Shown piece by piece: positions 33,551 through 42,048 of a DNA stretch of 64,000 bases. Each line of letters starts with the position of its first letter. Positions within the stretch are counted from its first letter, which is position 1. This stretch comes from Actinomycetota bacterium. Its GTDB lineage: Bacteria > Actinomycetota > Acidimicrobiia > Acidimicrobiales > Ilumatobacteraceae. The DNA lies in NCBI GenBank assembly GCA_026393475.1, contig JAPLAA010000101.1, forward strand, positions 62,001 through 126,000, given 5' to 3'. The notes beneath the pieces were generated by a model. It did no database searches. It saw only the letters and a list, made by a program, of their open reading frames with translations, and was not told the DNA's origin. A program made the translations under genes and the position numbers.

Positions 33551-34319
33551 CTGCCTCGGGGGTGTCTCCCGGCGCTGTGGCCTCGGTGGGTGCAGCGGGT
33601 GAGTCGGGTGAGTCGGGTGAGTCGGGTGAGTCGGGTGAGTCGGGTGAGGCGGCGCGCATGCGATCGGCGAGGCGGCGCAGCCCCTGCACGAACACGTCGC
33701 TCTCCTGCGCCCCTGGCACCATCCAGCCCTGTCCTTCGGGTCCGGCGAACACGAACGTCGGCACCGCGGTGATCTCCGACTCACGGGCCACCTGCAGCCA
33801 TTGCTGCACCTCGGCCACGCCGTCGTCGCTGTCGAGGAACGCCCGCACCCGGTCGCGGTCGAGACCGACCTCGGCAGCGCAGTCGGCGAGCACGTCGGGA
33901 TCGCCCACGTCGAGGCCGTCCTCGAAGTAGGCGCGCAGCAGCCGCTCCTTGAGCGCGCCCTGGTGGCCGGTGGTCTCGGTGAGCAGCAACAGACGGTGGG
34001 CGAGCAGGGTGTTGGCCCGCAACGCCCGCTCCATGTGGAACTCGATGCCCTCGCCTGCTGCGATTCCGGTCACATGACCGATGATCTGCTCGGCACGTTC
34101 CGGCCCGCCGAACTTCTTGGCGTACGCATCCTTGACCGGCGTCGCCTTCCCGGGTGACGCCGTGGGATCGAGCTGGTACGGCCGGTACACCGCCCGCACC
34201 TCGATGTCGTCGCCTGCCTCGTGCAGCTCGGCGAGGGCGTTCTCGAAACGCCGTTTGCCGATGTAGCACCACGGGCAGACGACATCGGACCAGATCTCGA
34301 CCTCGAGCACGGTAGCCAT
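33543..34319 (-). CDS. DsbA-family thioredoxin-like oxidoreductase (FrnE-like)
   Basis: A 258-residue cytoplasmic protein (no signal peptide) with EIWSDVVCPWCYIGKRRFE, a CPWC active site, and the cis-Pro loop AVPTFVFAG. It matches the FrnE/2-hydroxychromene-isomerase-like branch of the DsbA superfamily. The C-terminal tail has five Ser-Pro-Asp copies from a 9-base repeat. It is placed between menH and menD but has no known menaquinone role. The start follows TAGTCT-N7 on the reverse strand. Confidence 0.88.
   Translation of the reverse strand: MATVLEVEIWSDVVCPWCYIGKRRFENALAELHEAGDDIEVRAVYRPYQLDPTASPGKATPVKDAYAKKFGGPERAEQIIGHVTGIAAGEGIEFHMERALRANTLLAHRLLLLTETTGHQGALKERLLRAYFEDGLDVGDPDVLADCAAEVGLDRDRVRAFLDSDDGVAEVQQWLQVARESEITAVPTFVFAGPEGQGWMVPGAQESDVFVQGLRRLADRMRAASPDSPDSPDSPDSPDSPAAPTEATAPGDTPEADA
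33601..33645 (-). repeat. In-frame 9-base tandem repeat, five copies
   Basis: GAGTCGGGT occurs five times exactly, flanked by partial copies. Read on the reverse strand it gives the Ser-Pro-Asp tail of the DsbA-like protein. Confidence 0.95.
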
Positions 34320-34326
34320 CGATCCA

Positions 34327-34345
34327 AGACTAGGGCCCGTATCGT
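34327..34345. promoter_or_regulatory. Back-to-back leaderless promoters for the DsbA-like gene and menD
   Basis: Reverse: TAGTCT (34332-34327), seven bases, ATG at 34319. Forward: TATCGT (34340-34345), seven bases, GTG at 34353. The two genes are only 33 bases apart, so any upstream element of one must overlap the other gene. Confidence 0.6.
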
Positions 34346-34352
34346 TCCTGGC

Positions 34353-36038
34353 GTGTCAGCAGCTGAGCGCGCTCGAGCGAACGCAGAGGTCCAGGCCACG
34401 TTCTGCGCCACCCTGGTCGACCAGTGGGTGCGCGACGGCGTGACCCACGCGATGGTGTCGCCCGGTTCGCGATCGACACCGATGGCGCTCGCGATCGCGG
34501 CGTGCGCCGACCTGCACGTCGAGGTGTTCCACGACGAGCGCTCGGCGGCGTTCGCCGCGCTCGGCGCCGGCCTGGCGAGTGGACGCCCCGCGCTGCTGCT
34601 GTGCACCAGCGGCACCGCCGCCACCCACTTCCACGGTGCGGTCGTCGAGGCGCACCTGAGCCAGGTGCCGATGCTCGTCCTGACGGCCGATCGCCCACCC
34701 GAGTCGCGCGATGTCGGCGCGCCGCAGACCATCGACCAGACCAAGCTCTACGGCGACGCTGTCCGGTGGTACCACGATCCCGGCGTGCCCACCGTCGACA
34801 CCGCCGGCTCCTGGCGCGCCGTCGCCCGGCACACGCTCGCCCGCACGCTCGGCTCGCACGCCGGTCCTGTCCATCTGAACCTGCCGTTCCGCGAACCGCT
34901 CGTGGGCGACGCGGGCGAGCTCCCCGACGCGCATCTCGGCCGCCTGCTCGTCGAGGCGCCGTCGGTCCGGCTCGGCACGCTCGCGATGCAGCTCGACCGC
35001 GAGCGCGGCGTCATCGTCGCCGGCCGTGGCGTCGACGACCCCGCTGCCGTCGCGGCGCTGTCGGCCGCCACCGGGTGGCCGGTGCTGGCCGATCCGCGAT
35101 CGGGATGTCGTGGCATCGCGGGCGCGGCGAGCGCGTTCGACTCGTTGCTGCGCCACGACGACTTCGCCGCGTCACATCTGCCCGAAGTGGTGGTCCACCT
35201 CGGTGAGCCGCCGGCGTCGAAGGTGCTGTCCACCTGGCTCGCCGCGTCGGGCGCCGTGCAGGTGCGCGTCACCGCGACCGACACCTGGATCGATCCCGCG
35301 CACTCGGTGGCGCACCGGGTCGTCGCACCGATCGGTGAGTTCTGCCGCCGATTGGCGGGCGAGTTGCGTGGCGCCGGTGGCAGCGACTGGGTGCAGCGCT
35401 GGGCCCATGTGACGGCCATCGCCGATCGTGAACTCGGCAGCGCACTCGACGGTGCCACCGAGCTCACCGAGCCGTTGGTGGCCCGCGTGGTCTCACGCCT
35501 CGACGGCCACGTCGTCGTCGCCTCGTCGATGCCCGTGCGCGACCTCGAGTGGTTCGGCGATCCCGACCAGCGGGCGACGGTGTGGTCCAACCGGGGAGCG
35601 AACGGCATCGACGGCACGGTCGCGACGGCGATCGGGATCGCCGCGGTCACGGGCCGTCCGGTCACGGTGCTGCTCGGCGACGTCGCGTTGTTGCACGACG
35701 CCTCGTCGCTGACGGCGCTCGCCGGGCGCGACCTGCAGGTGCGCATCGTCGTGGTCGACAACGACGGCGGCGGCATCTTCTCGTTCCTGCCGCAGGCGTC
35801 GGCGCTCGCGGCCGACCGGTTCGAGCAGCTCTTCGGCACGCCGCACGGCACCGACGTGGTCGGGCTCGCGGCCGCACACGGGCTGCGGGCGTCCAGCGTG
35901 TGCGACCGCGGCGAGCTCGAGGCGAGGCTGGCCGAGGCCGGGTCGCAGCTCATCCGGGTGCCGAGCGAACGTGGGGCGAACGTGCACGAGCACGCCCGCC
36001 TCCACGCCGTGGTCACCTCGGCGATGCGCCCCGACTGA
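34353..36038 (+). CDS. menD: SEPHCHC synthase MenD
   Basis: A 561-residue thiamine-diphosphate enzyme joining isochorismate and 2-oxoglutarate in menaquinone synthesis. The N-terminal domain has the catalytic Glu region HAMVSPGSRSTPMALA and HDERSAAFAALG. The cofactor domain has LLGDVALLHD and VVVDNDGGGIFSFLPQ. The GTG start is set by TATCGT-N7. The isochorismate supplier menF is 2.5 kb downstream on the other strand. Confidence 0.95.
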   Translation: MSAAERARANAEVQATFCATLVDQWVRDGVTHAMVSPGSRSTPMALAIAACADLHVEVFHDERSAAFAALGAGLASGRPALLLCTSGTAATHFHGAVVEAHLSQVPMLVLTADRPPESRDVGAPQTIDQTKLYGDAVRWYHDPGVPTVDTAGSWRAVARHTLARTLGSHAGPVHLNLPFREPLVGDAGELPDAHLGRLLVEAPSVRLGTLAMQLDRERGVIVAGRGVDDPAAVAALSAATGWPVLADPRSGCRGIAGAASAFDSLLRHDDFAASHLPEVVVHLGEPPASKVLSTWLAASGAVQVRVTATDTWIDPAHSVAHRVVAPIGEFCRRLAGELRGAGGSDWVQRWAHVTAIADRELGSALDGATELTEPLVARVVSRLDGHVVVASSMPVRDLEWFGDPDQRATVWSNRGANGIDGTVATAIGIAAVTGRPVTVLLGDVALLHDASSLTALAGRDLQVRIVVVDNDGGGIFSFLPQASALAADRFEQLFGTPHGTDVVGLAAAHGLRASSVCDRGELEARLAEAGSQLIRVPSERGANVHEHARLHAVVTSAMRPD

Positions 36039-36060
36039 TCTGTGACCGGGGCCGGGCCGG

Positions 36061-36729
36061 TCAGCCGAAGACGTCGGTGAAGATCTGCTCGAACTCCGGC
36101 GTCGCCGGTCCGCTCGATCCGCAGCTGGTGACCACGCCGTCGACGGCGGTCACGAGGTAGCGGGTGCCGACCACGAAGTCGACACCGTCGAGGGCCGCGG
36201 TGAAGCCGGCTGGGACGGCGAGGTCGACGACGTCGGAGTCGCCGCCGCGGAACCAGCGGTCGACCTCGATGCGGATCGTGGAGCCGGTCGTCTGATCACC
36301 GGTGATCTCGGTGACGGTGCCGCCGAAGGCGATCTCGACACCGGCCAGCTGTGACGGTTCGAAAGCGAGGCAGATGCTCGTCAGGGGATCGACGGGCGTG
36401 ACCGCGAGCTCGGTGGCCGTGACGGTCGGGGATGCGCCGTTGGACGCGATGAGTGCGATCGCAGCAGCGGCGACGACGCCGGCACCGCCGACGGCGAACC
36501 AGCGCCGGCGGCTGCGAGGCGCGAGAGAGGCGTGGGACCGGGTCGGGGCGTCGTCGTCGACGAGTGGGGTGGACATGATGGCCTCCAGGAGGGTGCGGGC
36601 CCGATCGCTCGTGATCAGGTCGATGGGTGGTTCCGTGTGTGAGGTCGCATCGGCGATCGGATCGAGGGCGACGAGCGCGGCTCGCAGCCGTCCGTCCGGG
36701 CTTCGGGGGTCGTGCTGGTCGGTGCTCAT
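36061..36729 (-). CDS. Single-pass membrane protein, probable anti-sigma partner
   Basis: A 222-residue protein with a cytoplasmic N-terminus of about 75 residues, one transmembrane helix (GGAGVVAAAAIALIASNG) and an extracytoplasmic domain of about 120 residues containing two cysteines (SICLAF and TSCGSS). No HxxxCxxC zinc anti-sigma motif is present. It overlaps the upstream ECF sigma factor gene by four bases, and that coupling is the reason for the anti-sigma proposal. The outer domain has no family I recognise. Confidence 0.6.
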   Translation of the reverse strand: MSTDQHDPRSPDGRLRAALVALDPIADATSHTEPPIDLITSDRARTLLEAIMSTPLVDDDAPTRSHASLAPRSRRRWFAVGGAGVVAAAAIALIASNGASPTVTATELAVTPVDPLTSICLAFEPSQLAGVEIAFGGTVTEITGDQTTGSTIRIEVDRWFRGGDSDVVDLAVPAGFTAALDGVDFVVGTRYLVTAVDGVVTSCGSSGPATPEFEQIFTDVFG

Positions 36730-37418
36730 CGGTCCTCCTTCCGTCTGTCGATGCGTTCACCCGGGAGGTGTCCACCTGCCTGTCGGATCTTTCGCACCAG
36801 CCACCGATCGAAGGTGTGTCCTCCGACCGAGAGGAACCCTGCGTCTCGTGCAGGCCCCAGCCGTTCCGCGAGACGTTGCTTCACCCGGTGCAATCGGATG
36901 CTCACCGCGTTGGCGCTCAGCCCGAGTGCGACGGCGATGTCCCGCGGCGGCAGTCCGTCCCATGCCCACAGCAGGACGATCTCGCGATCGGTGTCGGGCA
37001 GTTCTGCGAGTGCGGTGTGCAGGTCGGCGACGAGATCGTTCTCGTCGGCGGAGTCCGGCGGCGCCACCGGTTGGGCCGCCAGCCGATGGCCGACGTTCGC
37101 CTGGCGACGTTCGCCGCGTCGGTCGTTGGCCAGGCATCGGCGGGCGACGCCCAACGTCCAGGCGAGCGCAGCGTCGTCGGGCACGTCGTCGAGTCGGCGC
37201 CAGCACACGAGCAGGGTGTCGCTGACGACGTCGTCGGCCGCCGCTGCATCGATGCGGCGACGAACGTATCGCTGGAGCGGCTCGTACACCTCCGTGGCGA
37301 GCGCCTCGAAGCGGGCGCGACGCATCGCATCGTGCGCGTCGGCCGGTGCGGTGGATGTCGGGCGTGCTCCCACGACACCTCCGGTGTCCGGCCCACCCCG
37401 TTTCCTTTCACGCGCCAC
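36726..37418 (-). CDS. ECF-type RNA polymerase sigma factor
   Basis: A 230-residue sigma-70-family factor. Region 2 (about 40-105) has YEPLQRYVRRRIDAAAADDVVSDT and TLGVARRCLANDRR. Region 4 (about 140-195) has LPDTDREIVLLWAWDGLPPRDIAVALGLSANAVSIRLHRVKQRL. The next gene overlaps its stop and is probably its membrane-bound regulator. The start is a GTG at 37418; MRRARFEALA, about 30 codons later, is an alternative. Target promoters are unknown. Confidence 0.9.
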   Translation of the reverse strand: MARERKRGGPDTGGVVGARPTSTAPADAHDAMRRARFEALATEVYEPLQRYVRRRIDAAAADDVVSDTLLVCWRRLDDVPDDAALAWTLGVARRCLANDRRGERRQANVGHRLAAQPVAPPDSADENDLVADLHTALAELPDTDREIVLLWAWDGLPPRDIAVALGLSANAVSIRLHRVKQRLAERLGPARDAGFLSVGGHTFDRWLVRKIRQAGGHLPGERIDRRKEDR

Positions 37419-37461
37419 GGAGAGATCCTGCCCCGCTTCTCTGCGCCCGCGCGATCACCGC

Positions 37462-37514
37462 TCGGACCTTCGCTCAGAATCCGTCGTCCACGACGGATTC
37501 AGCGAGAATGTCGC
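37462..37514. repeat. REP-like palindromic repeat, left copy
   Basis: GAATCCGTCGT (37477-37487) pairs with ACGACGGATTC (37490-37500) across two bases. The 30 bases at 37479-37508 are identical to 38507-38536, and an outer TCGGACCTT is also shared. This copy supplies the last two codons and the stop of the DUF559 gene. Confidence 0.95.
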
Positions 37515-38482
37515 GTGGTCGCTCGCTGGTCGATGAGTGCGACGAGTTCCTCGAGTACCTCGTCGAGCCGATCGAGATCGGTCCACCAGACCTCGACGAT
37601 CTCCCAGCCGAGTGCTCGGAGCCGGCGCCGGCGGCGGGCATCGTCCGCCCGTGCGGTCGGCGTGGCGTGCCACCGCCAGCTCTGGCACTCCACCCCGATG
37701 AGCAGGTCGGGGATGGCGAGATCGAGCCGGGCGATGGGGTGGCGGGTGCCGTCGAACACCTGGTGCTCGTCGAGCAGCTCGATGCCTCTCAGGGCGAATG
37801 CTGTGCGTGCCAGGCGCTGGAACCAACTGCCGGGGAGCGGAGCGTCGATGCGCTCGCGCAGCAGCTGGAAAACGATCGACGCGCCAGGCATGCGATGTGA
37901 CCGCCACTCGGTCGCGACCGTGCGCACCCACTCTGGCGATCGGCCCGCACGGAGCATGCCGTCGAAGGCCTTGCCGGCCGCGTCGGCGCCGTCGGCCGCG
38001 GCGAGCTGGAGCAGCGCGACCGGTTGGATCACCGAACGGAAGCCACCGACGACGACGCTGTGGCGATCCGTGAGCACGACGGAGCGATGCACCACGGTGC
38101 CCGGCGTCGAGCGCAGGCCATGCCCGTCGGTCGATGAGATCTCGATGCGTTCGTCGCGGTCGTAACCGTCGAAGCCGTGGAGTCTGCCCGCGGTCGCATG
38201 GCTGGCCACCGCGTACGGGCCGGCGGCGAGCAGCGCCGCCCGGACGTCGGGGGCCCACGACGGAGCGGCGCCGGTCAGCCCGAGCACCTGGCGGTGGATC
38301 CGGCGCCACTCCCGGGTGCGCAGGCGCTGGCGGATGAAGCCCTCCGTCACGCCGACGGCGCGGAGCTGGCCGACGGTCGCGAGGCCCTGCTGGTGGGCGA
38401 ACACGGAGGTGGCGCGAGCGATCGTCGGGATGTCCACGCGAACACAGAGGTGCACCGACCGAGGGTGATCGGAAGTTCGCAT
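37499..38482 (-). CDS. AbiEi-like / DUF559 protein flanked by direct repeats
   Basis: A 327-residue protein. The N-terminal 75 residues resemble the winged-helix domain of type IV antitoxins (FAHQQGLATVGQLRAVGV, RREWRRIHRQV-like). The C-terminal region, DLAIPDLLIGVECQSWRWH to LGWEIVEVWWTDL, is a DUF559 endonuclease-like (Vsr-related) fold with the acidic residues retained. No toxin partner is adjacent. The stop lies in the left repeat and the ATG is eight bases from the right repeat, so the gene exactly fills the space between two copies. Function unknown; such genes are often strain-variable. Confidence 0.8.
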   Translation of the reverse strand: MRTSDHPRSVHLCVRVDIPTIARATSVFAHQQGLATVGQLRAVGVTEGFIRQRLRTREWRRIHRQVLGLTGAAPSWAPDVRAALLAAGPYAVASHATAGRLHGFDGYDRDERIEISSTDGHGLRSTPGTVVHRSVVLTDRHSVVVGGFRSVIQPVALLQLAAADGADAAGKAFDGMLRAGRSPEWVRTVATEWRSHRMPGASIVFQLLRERIDAPLPGSWFQRLARTAFALRGIELLDEHQVFDGTRHPIARLDLAIPDLLIGVECQSWRWHATPTARADDARRRRRLRALGWEIVEVWWTDLDRLDEVLEELVALIDQRATTRHSR

Positions 38483-38489
38483 CGCGATC

Positions 38490-38542
38490 TCGGACCTTTG
38501 CGCTGTATCCGTCGTCCACGACGGATTCAGCGAGAACGTCGT
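38490..38542. repeat. REP-like palindromic repeat, right copy
   Basis: Second copy of the palindromic element, 1028 bases from the first, with 30 identical bases (38507-38536). It lies between the DUF559 start and the 3' end of menF. Confidence 0.95.
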
Positions 38543-38569
38543 GCCGACAGCCGGGCCTGCTCGCCGGGG

Positions 38570-39754
38570 TCAGGGGCGGACGATGGCGCTGAGCATCGCC
38601 TGCAGCTTCGCCTGCGTCTCGGCCAACTCGGCTGACGGCTCGCTCGCCGCGACGATCCCGCCGCCGGCGACGAGGCGCGCGCTGCGGCGGTCGGCCGAGA
38701 ATTCGGCGCAGCGGATCGTGACCGCCCAGCGGCCGTCACCGTTCGCATCGACCCATCCCACCGCACCCCCGTAGCGGCCGCGCTCGAACCCCTCGTGCTC
38801 GGCGATCAGCCGGAGCGCCTCGTCGCGTGGGAAGCCCCCGAGCGCCGGCGTGGGCGACAGCGCACGGACGAGGGTGAGGACGTTCGGTCGCGGGTCGGAC
38901 AGCCGACCCTCCATCGCCGTCGCCAGGTGCTGCACGTTGGCGACGGTCATGATCGACGGCTCGGGCTCCCAGTCGAGATAGCTGCACCAGGGGAGCAGGG
39001 TGTCGTGGATCATGTCGATCACGACCCGGTGCTCGACCTGGTCCTTGGTGCTCGCGACCAGCTGTGCTGCGACCCGCTCGTCGGTGGCGGGGTCGCCCGT
39101 GCGCGGTGCGGTGCCCGCCAGTGGGTGCGATCGCACCTCGTCGCCGTCGACGGCCACGAGCAGCTCGGGCGACGCGCCCACGAGCCCGTCGATCGAGTAC
39201 CGGTGGCTCGACCCGAACGACGCCTTCAACCGGAGCAGCACGGCGTGCACGTCGATCGGTTCGTCGCTGCGCACCGAGACCTCACGAGCGATGACCGCCT
39301 TCAGCAACTCGCCGTCGCGCACGGCGTCGCGTGCCGCCGTGACCGCCGCCAGATAGCGGTCGACCGGCGTGAGCGGGCCGACCTCGAAGCGCTGGGCCCG
39401 CGGTGCGGGTCGGGGTGTGGCGCGGAGCTCGGGCGCCGGCTCGTCACCGCCTTCGACACGGGTGACCCATCGGGTGCCGTCGACCGCGACCCCGATGAGC
39501 AGCGCCGGGATCACGAGGGTCGCCGCGGCGCCGGGTTCGAACGGCACGCTGCCGACCGCGATGGGGGAGCGACCACCCACGCCGTCGTCGTGCTCGATCG
39601 ACGCCAGGACGGCGGGGGCGTCGTCGGCGCTCACCCGTGCGGCGACGCCTCGTCCGGCGATGCCCACGCCGTCGCGCACGAACAGGTAGCCGTCGGATGC
39701 TGCGAGGTCGTCGAGCTCGATCGCGTCGAGCAGCGGGCGGGTGACGGCGCGCAT
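38570..39754 (-). CDS. menF: Isochorismate synthase MenF
   Basis: A 394-residue chorismate-utilising enzyme that makes isochorismate. Motifs include LKAVIAREVSV, SSHRYSIDGLVGASPELL, SHPLAGTAPRTGD, STKDQVEHRVVIDMI and PTPALGGFPRDEAL in the C-terminal catalytic domain. Isochorismate could also feed siderophores, but the neighbouring menG (one base away) and menD favour menaquinone. It follows menG on the same strand and shares its promoter. The REP-like repeat downstream may act as its terminator. Confidence 0.92.
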   Translation of the reverse strand: MRAVTRPLLDAIELDDLAASDGYLFVRDGVGIAGRGVAARVSADDAPAVLASIEHDDGVGGRSPIAVGSVPFEPGAAATLVIPALLIGVAVDGTRWVTRVEGGDEPAPELRATPRPAPRAQRFEVGPLTPVDRYLAAVTAARDAVRDGELLKAVIAREVSVRSDEPIDVHAVLLRLKASFGSSHRYSIDGLVGASPELLVAVDGDEVRSHPLAGTAPRTGDPATDERVAAQLVASTKDQVEHRVVIDMIHDTLLPWCSYLDWEPEPSIMTVANVQHLATAMEGRLSDPRPNVLTLVRALSPTPALGGFPRDEALRLIAEHEGFERGRYGGAVGWVDANGDGRWAVTIRCAEFSADRRSARLVAGGGIVAASEPSAELAETQAKLQAMLSAIVRP

Positions 39755-39755
39755 G

Positions 39756-40460
39756 TCAGCGACGCGTGCCCACCATCAGCTGGGTGAGGCCACCCGAGAG
39801 CTGGCGGTGCACGGCATCGTCGAACCCGGCGTCGCGCAGGAGTTGCACCAATTGCTCGCGCGGCGGCAGGTAGGCGACGCTCTTGGGCAGGTAGCGGTAC
39901 GCGGCGCCGTCGCTGAGCAGCGCGCCGATCTTCGGTACGACCTTGCCGAAGTAGATGTTGTTACCGAACCGGATGACGGGATTGTGGGGGACGCCGACGT
40001 CGAGCAGGGCGAAGCGCCCGCCGGGCCGGACGACGCGGGCGAGCTCGGCGAAGAACGTGGGCAGGTCGACCAGGTTGCGCAGTGCGAACCCGCACGTGAC
40101 ACCGTCGACCGAACCGTCGGGCACGGGCAGGCGCAGGATGTCGGCCTGCATGCGCGGCACACCGCTGCGATCGGCGCTGAGCATGCCGAAGCTGAGGTCG
40201 GTGGAGAGCGGGTGGAACCCGGCAGCGGCGAGGTCGATGCACAGGTCGCCGGTGCCGCTCGCGAGATCGAGCACGGTGCTGCCCGCGGGGAGGTGCAGCG
40301 ACTTCACCGCGATGCGGCGCCAGCGCACGTCGAGCCGGAAGGTCATGATCCGGTTGACCAGGTCGTAGCGCGGTGCGATCGCGTCGAACATCTGGCGGAC
40401 CGCCACCACCTTCTCGTCCCCCTCGGGGAGGGTCTCGCTGTCCCAGGCACGTTGGTTCAC
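39756..40460 (-). CDS. menG: Demethylmenaquinone methyltransferase MenG/UbiE
   Basis: A 234-residue SAM-dependent methyltransferase that performs the last step of menaquinone synthesis. MFDAIAPRYDLVNRIMTF, the SAM motif VLDLASGTGDLCIDLA, and the FALRNLVD family block are all visible. It begins at a GTG found by TAGCCT-N6 on the reverse strand and leads a two-gene operon with menF. The amidase gene is divergent. Confidence 0.95.
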   Translation of the reverse strand: MNQRAWDSETLPEGDEKVVAVRQMFDAIAPRYDLVNRIMTFRLDVRWRRIAVKSLHLPAGSTVLDLASGTGDLCIDLAAAGFHPLSTDLSFGMLSADRSGVPRMQADILRLPVPDGSVDGVTCGFALRNLVDLPTFFAELARVVRPGGRFALLDVGVPHNPVIRFGNNIYFGKVVPKIGALLSDGAAYRYLPKSVAYLPPREQLVQLLRDAGFDDAVHRQLSGGLTQLMVGTRR

Positions 40461-40466
40461 ACCGTG

Positions 40467-40472
40467 AGGCTA
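40467..40472 (-). promoter_or_regulatory. Leaderless -10 (TAGCCT) of menG-menF
   Basis: TAGCCT on the reverse strand, six bases, GTG at 40460. Confidence 0.55.
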
Positions 40473-40534
40473 GGGCCGGGCGACCGTACGAGCAGGTCTG
40501 GCGGGGTGTGCCCCGTGTGACAGCATCGGCGGCC

Positions 40535-41941
40535 ATGGGGAACGAACTGTGGCGTCACGGAGCATTGGAACTCGCGGGCATGATCGCTCGCGGCGAGGTG
40601 TCGAGCGTGGAGGTGGTGCACGCGCACCTCGCTCGCATCGACGAGGTGAACCCGAAACTGAACGCGGTCGTGCGTCGCTTCGACGACGACGCGCTCGCCG
40701 CGGCGGCTGCGGCCGACGCAGCCGTGGCGTCGGGTGCGCCGCTCGGTGTGCTCCACGGCGTGCCGATGACCGTGAAGGAGAACATCGACCTCGCCGGCAC
40801 GCCGACGACCAGTTCGCTCGTGGCCTTCGCCGATGCGATCGTGCCGAGGGACGCGCCGGTGGTCGAGCGGATGAAGGCTGCGGGTGCCATCCCGATCGGC
40901 CGCACGAACCTGCCCGACATGGGATTGCGGGTCACCACCGAGTCGTCGTTGCACGGCGTGACGCACAACCCGTGGCACCGCGATCGCACCGCCGGGGGTT
41001 CGAGCGGTGGCGAGGCGTCGGCACTGTCGAGCGGCATGAGCCCGATCGGGCTCGGCAACGACATCGGCGGATCGCTGCGCAACCCGGCCCACTGCTGCGG
41101 CATCGCGTCGATCAAGCCGTCGGTGGGCGTCATCCCGTCGGCCGCGACGTTGCCGCCGGAGGACATGACGATCAGCTTCCAGCTGATGGCGGTCGAAGGT
41201 GTGATGGCCCGCACGGTGGCCGATGTGCGGGCGGGCTTCCTCGCGGTGGCCGGTCCGCACGAGCGCGATCCGCTGGCGCTGCCCGTCCAGCTCGCCGACC
41301 TCGACACGTCTCGACCGCTGCGCGTTGCGTTGATCCCCGAGCCGGCCGGTGGCAGTACCGACCCGGGCATCGCCGCCGCGATCCGTGGGGCGGGCGAGGC
41401 GCTGGCGAAGCAGGGTGCGATCGTCGAGGAGGCCTCGCCGGCGAGCTACGAGCGGGCCATCGAGCTCTGGGGCGCACTGCTCGGCACCGAGCTCACGCTG
41501 ATGCGGCCGTTGCTCGACATGGTGATGGGAGAGGGCGGGCGGCAGTTCCTCGACCTCACCACGCAGATCATCCCGACCGCCGACCTCGCCGGGTTCTCAC
41601 AGGTGTTCCTCGGCCGTCACGCTGCGGAGAAGGACTTCCACACGTTCCTCGGTCGCTACGACGTGATCATCAGCCCGACGTGGGCGCTGCCGGCGTTCGA
41701 GCTCGGGTCGGATGCGGCGAGCCTCGAGGGTGCGCAGCGCACGCTCGAGACGATGCGTCCGGTGCTCCCGGCCAACTTCCTGGGCCTGCCCGCCGCGGTG
41801 GTCCCGGTGGGCGTGTCCGACGGCCTGCCCGTCGGCGCGCAGGTGATCGCCCGCCGGTTCGCCGATCTGCGCTGCCTCACCGTGGCGCAGATGCTGGAGG
41901 ACGCGTTCGGCACGATCACCCCGATCGACCCGACCTGGTGA
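40535..41941 (+). CDS. Amidase (amidase-signature family)
   Basis: A 468-residue amidase. The Ser-cisSer-Lys triad is placed as Lys in MTVKENIDLAG, cis-Ser in DRTAGGSSGGEASAL and nucleophile Ser in GNDIGGSLRNPAHCCG. It is not GatA, since no GatB or GatC lies nearby and the C-terminal part differs. It likely hydrolyses small or xenobiotic amides. A weak CAGCAT -10 lies eight bases before the ATG. It is followed by a twin hairpin element. Confidence 0.9.
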   Translation: MGNELWRHGALELAGMIARGEVSSVEVVHAHLARIDEVNPKLNAVVRRFDDDALAAAAAADAAVASGAPLGVLHGVPMTVKENIDLAGTPTTSSLVAFADAIVPRDAPVVERMKAAGAIPIGRTNLPDMGLRVTTESSLHGVTHNPWHRDRTAGGSSGGEASALSSGMSPIGLGNDIGGSLRNPAHCCGIASIKPSVGVIPSAATLPPEDMTISFQLMAVEGVMARTVADVRAGFLAVAGPHERDPLALPVQLADLDTSRPLRVALIPEPAGGSTDPGIAAAIRGAGEALAKQGAIVEEASPASYERAIELWGALLGTELTLMRPLLDMVMGEGGRQFLDLTTQIIPTADLAGFSQVFLGRHAAEKDFHTFLGRYDVIISPTWALPAFELGSDAASLEGAQRTLETMRPVLPANFLGLPAAVVPVGVSDGLPVGAQVIARRFADLRCLTVAQMLEDAFGTITPIDPTW

Positions 41942-41944
41942 CCC

Positions 41945-42039
41945 TTCGTGAGCGGCATGCGCCCATACGGCGCAGATCGCTCACCAACGACCATCGTTCG
42001 TGAGCGGAGTGCGCAACTGCGGCGCACATCGCTCACGAA
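41945..42039. repeat. Twin hairpin element (REP-like), second family
   Basis: Two related units start with TTCGTGAGCGG at 41945 and 41997. Unit 1 pairs GTGAGCG (41948-41954) with CGCTCAC (41978-41984) and TGCGCC with GGCGCA inside. Unit 2 pairs TTCGTGAGCG (41997-42006) with CGCTCACGAA (42030-42039) and GTGCGC with GCGCAC. It sits exactly between the convergent amidase and acyl-CoA synthetase genes. Confidence 0.85.
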
Positions 42040-42048
42040 GCACCGGTG

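Noticed and set aside
37499-38482. Complete type IV toxin-antitoxin system
   Set aside because: Only the AbiEi-like N-terminal domain is present and no AbiEii-type toxin gene is adjacent.
37462-38542. Repeats as phage or integron attachment sites
   Set aside because: No integrase, transposase or tRNA is nearby; the repeat is palindromic and fits a REP-like element better.
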